Below are positions 61,986 through 64,000 of a stretch of 64,000 bases of DNA, piece after piece; position 1 is the first letter of the stretch; the number at the start of each line of letters is the position of its first letter. Where the stretch lies: the NCBI GenBank assembly GCA_965204295.1, contig OZ241973.1:1860001-1924000 (forward strand), read 5' to 3'. The translations under genes and the position numbers were made by a program. The notes beneath the pieces are model-generated. The model searched no databases, was not told the origin of the DNA, and saw nothing but the letters and a program-made list of their open reading frames with translations. This DNA is from JAWKWH01 sp965204295 (GTDB taxonomy: Bacteria; Pseudomonadota; Alphaproteobacteria; Rhizobiales; Rhizobiaceae).

Positions 61986-62699
61986 CAACGGGTTCTGGAA
62001 TTTGCGGGAATAAGTGGGATTAGGCGGGAATTGGCGAAAAGGGGCGGGAAAACAAGCGATTAGGCGGGGTCGAACGGGAAGACGGCAGGAGGCGGATTGT
62101 CACCTGGCCAACGTCATTTCGGGGCGAAAACCGGCGTCCGCAGCGAAATTCGAAGACCCCTTCAAATATCCTTCAAACCGGTCGTGAAGGCCCTTCGAGC
62201 GCGTCCGGCAAGCCATTGGAATCCGTGGCGTTTTCGATTTGAAGGGCACCCTTCGAAGGGTATCGAGAAGGCGGCGCAAAATCGGGCGAAAATCCAATTT
62301 GAGGTCGGCCAAAAACAATTAACATGTTAAACACAGTGAAAAGACAAAGGGTGCGATAAAAGGAAAAAGCGGGCGAAAACCCGCGTTTGAGGTCGGCCAG
62401 AACCAGACGAGCGCAATATCCTATTTGCGACATCAGCGCGTCGCTGGCGAGTGCAGCGGCCTCCATCAGCTGGGTGGCCTCGCCGGGCATGGCCGTCTCG
62501 CCAGCGGGCGCGGTGTAAATCACACACGCAGTGAAGCGCGACGTCTGGAGGTGCTTGGACGCACCGCCGGCCGCGCACCGTCCTCCAGCCCAGCCGCAGT
62601 AATGCGGTCAGTTCACCTAGGTCAGGAAGCAGTCGTTCACTGTCGGTGTATGCGGGGCCGGTCCTGAAGCATGCCGTGACCTAATCGGTAATAATCGCC
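61986..62699. other. Structured non-coding stretch with repeats and palindromes
   Basis: This is 714 bases without a supportable gene. It contains purine-rich GCGGGA-type repeats (62001-62075), CCTTCAAA twice near 62160, the perfect palindromes CCCTTCGAAGGG (62249-62260) and TTAACATGTTAA (62319-62330), and a 33-bp direct repeat. On the minus strand the frame through 62420-62520 (AGETAMPGEATQLMEAAALA) looks coding but has no recognisable family. Confidence 0.5.
62284..62403. repeat. Imperfect direct repeat, two ~33-bp copies
   Basis: Copy one (62284-62316) and copy two (62371-62403) share GGGCGAAAA and TTTGAGGTCGGCCA with small differences in between. They are about 87 bases apart and flank the TTAACATGTTAA palindrome. 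Confidence 0.7.
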
Positions 62700-63710
62700 T
62701 CAATTTTTTTTAGCTTTGGCTCTTCCGCCTTTGGCAGATTTGGGTCGTACCGGTCCGTTTGCTGGCTTCGTATCTTCGCGATGCTCGTCCGAAGGTTTCT
62801 TTGACCCTTCATATGATTGACTTTCGCATCCACGATTTTCGTCTTCATGATCTTCATCCTCCCGGCTCAGATATTCTAACATAAATCCGCCCGATTTCAT
62901 CACTTCTTGTTTGAACCTAGCGAAGTATTCGGCGATCTCTTCAAGATCGTCAGAGGGTCTTGCAATGTCTTCAAACAGTTGCCGTGCCTCTGTACGGTCG
63001 ATTACGAAGTCGTGTGATGGATACTTCGCAGCTAAGCTGGCCACCGTTTGCTCTTTGACGTTTTTGGTTTGCAGCCGTGAACCATATTCCGATGACACGC
63101 GAACATGCCGCTCGACCTCTCCTAGTCGGGACGGGTCCATCTGGCTGTAAACCGATCCCATTAACCCCACAGCCATCTTCGCCGCAATGTCCGCCGAGAG
63201 TTTCGTGGAAAACCCGAGTTTGCTCCCGAACCGGAGTTCACGAAAGAATCGTAGAAAATGTGAACCGCTTTCTACCTGCAAAGTTTCAAGTGCCTGATGC
63301 GGCGTTAAACCAGAGGTTCGTTCACCAATTTCATCATCCTTGCGCAACTGGACATCAATCGGGCCGAGCTCTGCGAATTGCGACATAATTATCGTATCCG
63401 CTGCTAGACTCAAGATAGTGCCAGCCGACTTACATACCTCATGCACATAAATTATGAACTTGCTGAGATCGTCGCCCGTGTCCGCTTTTGTTCGGTAGGC
63501 ACGCTGCACTGCTCGCCCCATTCGATAGGCCACTTCCGCCGAACCGCCGAATGTGTCGATGATCAATAAGGCGTTCTTTCTAGATTTTCTGCGCCTGATC
63601 TCGTCTATAAACATTCTATCAACGGGAGGGAACATGGGACCAATGAACAAATAAACATCTGCATCATAGCAGTCAGAAACCGACACGGCTTTTTGATGCC
63701 TTACTGACAT
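62700..63710 (-). CDS. SDH-family Clp-fold serine protease
   Basis: This 336-residue protein has the ClpP/SppA crotonase-like fold of the SDH (serine dehydrogenase proteinase) family. LLIIDTFGGSAEVAYRMGRA gives the oxyanion strand, the nucleophile Ser lies in VCKSAGTILSLAADTIIM, and SQFAELGPIDVQL follows. The C-terminal ~60 residues are acidic then basic and low in complexity (HREDTKPANGPVRP, ending AKKN). No signal or membrane helix is seen. It is next to a small basic gene, five bases apart, in a region of defence relics. A protease role is inferred from the fold. Confidence 0.8.
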   Translation of the reverse strand: MSVRHQKAVSVSDCYDADVYLFIGPMFPPVDRMFIDEIRRRKSRKNALLIIDTFGGSAEVAYRMGRAVQRAYRTKADTGDDLSKFIIYVHEVCKSAGTILSLAADTIIMSQFAELGPIDVQLRKDDEIGERTSGLTPHQALETLQVESGSHFLRFFRELRFGSKLGFSTKLSADIAAKMAVGLMGSVYSQMDPSRLGEVERHVRVSSEYGSRLQTKNVKEQTVASLAAKYPSHDFVIDRTEARQLFEDIARPSDDLEEIAEYFARFKQEVMKSGGFMLEYLSREDEDHEDENRGCESQSYEGSKKPSDEHREDTKPANGPVRPKSAKGGRAKAKKN

Positions 63711-63715
63711 TTTCG

Positions 63716-63868
63716 CTACGCTATTCTGACGGAAGCTTTTCGGCCTTCGCCTTTCCCCCGCCCGGGCGTGTCAGGCTTGTGCTTCAGATCCTTACCAGTC
63801 GCAATACCCACAGCGATCTTGTGGGCAAGCTGGCTGGCATCGTGGGGTCTCTTGGGTCCATTGGTCAT
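63716..63868 (-). CDS. Small basic protein, operon partner of the protease gene
   Basis: This 50-residue frame begins MTNGPKRPHDASQLAHKIAV and ends in a Gly/Lys/Arg-rich tail. It resembles short basic proteins with the pattern KRPxDxxQLAxxIxxIATG found in many bacteria, whose role is not known to me. Longer in-frame starts up to 63970 have no support. Its stop is five bases before the protease ATG, so they are co-transcribed. The last 130 bases of the window upstream of it show nothing I can support. Confidence 0.5.
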   Translation of the reverse strand: MTNGPKRPHDASQLAHKIAVGIATGKDLKHKPDTPGRGKGEGRKASVRIA

Positions 63869-64000
63869 ATTGGCAATATGGAGCCTGACCGCTGAGCGCA
63901 AGTAGAATTTAACCGGCCGTGGACGATGACCTTGTCGTCGCGTTCTGCGGCACGGTCGGCTCCTGGCCACGATTCCAAGGGCCGACGGCGGTTTTTCAGC

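Noticed and set aside
62001..62403. Possible CRISPR array in the repeat-rich stretch
   Set aside because: Only two imperfect 33-bp copies about 87 bases apart, no regular spacers and no cas genes.

Overview
The window is from a GC-rich alphaproteobacterium, most likely a member of the Hyphomicrobiales (rhizobial order). Markers are an Omp10-type lipoprotein as in Brucella, a complete ccoNOQP-ccoGHIS (fixNOQP-fixGHIS) locus with FixK/FNR boxes, a rhizobial-type MatB, and a PcaR/pcaIJ pair. Nothing was searched against a database. All names rest on recognised motifs, protein lengths and gene order.

Bases 1-19144 are mostly ordinary chromosome. They hold glutamate synthase large subunit (cut by the window start), a threonine-aldolase-family lyase, oligoendopeptidase F, ferrochelatase, a 5'-nucleotidase, a PaaK-like ligase, a YugP-type protease, Omp10, an SRPBCC protein, modABC, an SDR, an MFS exporter and a ferredoxin-reductase-like flavoprotein. 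Bases 19365-21400 are a scar-like patch: one strikingly AT-rich secreted-protein gene followed by a broken Hint-domain gene and a frameshifted hemerythrin gene. Bases 21603-30771 encode cbb3 oxidase and its assembly factors in two FixK-boxed blocks, separated by a 3-hydroxyisobutyrate-dehydrogenase-like gene. Then come malonyl-CoA synthetase and the 3-oxoadipate CoA-transferase genes with an IclR regulator.

Bases about 34690-43276 form a defence-type genomic island. It runs from a truncated DUF5131 gene abutting pcaJ to a tRNA-Arg(CCG). It contains a type III-like restriction-modification pair with a perfect 110-bp tandem duplication over the res start, a CoiA-like nuclease-fold gene, an antitoxin-like remnant and a frameshifted Mrr-type endonuclease.

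Bases 43904-57160 are the most interesting metabolic locus. It holds an L-fucose-isomerase-like protein, a Gfo/Idh/MocA protein, SuyA and SuyB ((R)-sulfolactate sulfo-lyase), SlcC and ComC (the two sulfolactate dehydrogenases), a LacD/YihT-like class I aldolase, a di-heme peroxidase, a Sel1 protein, a TRAP transporter and a DeoR regulator. Two identically spaced TTTTCG-N13-ACGAAAG elements are visible, one before the transporter and one before the regulator. Together this looks like import and desulfonation of a C3 sulfonate, possibly fed by a sulfosugar. A sugar kinase and a sulfolactaldehyde dehydrogenase are not in the window.

Bases 57511-64000 are a decaying mobile and defence region. They hold a frameshifted IS5-family element, a second decayed IS5-type transposase, an internally deleted MITE-like copy of the first element, a WYL regulator remnant directly before an intact HEPN gene, a truncated exonuclease-RecQ helicase, a structured non-coding stretch, and a Clp-fold (SDH family) serine protease with a small basic partner gene.
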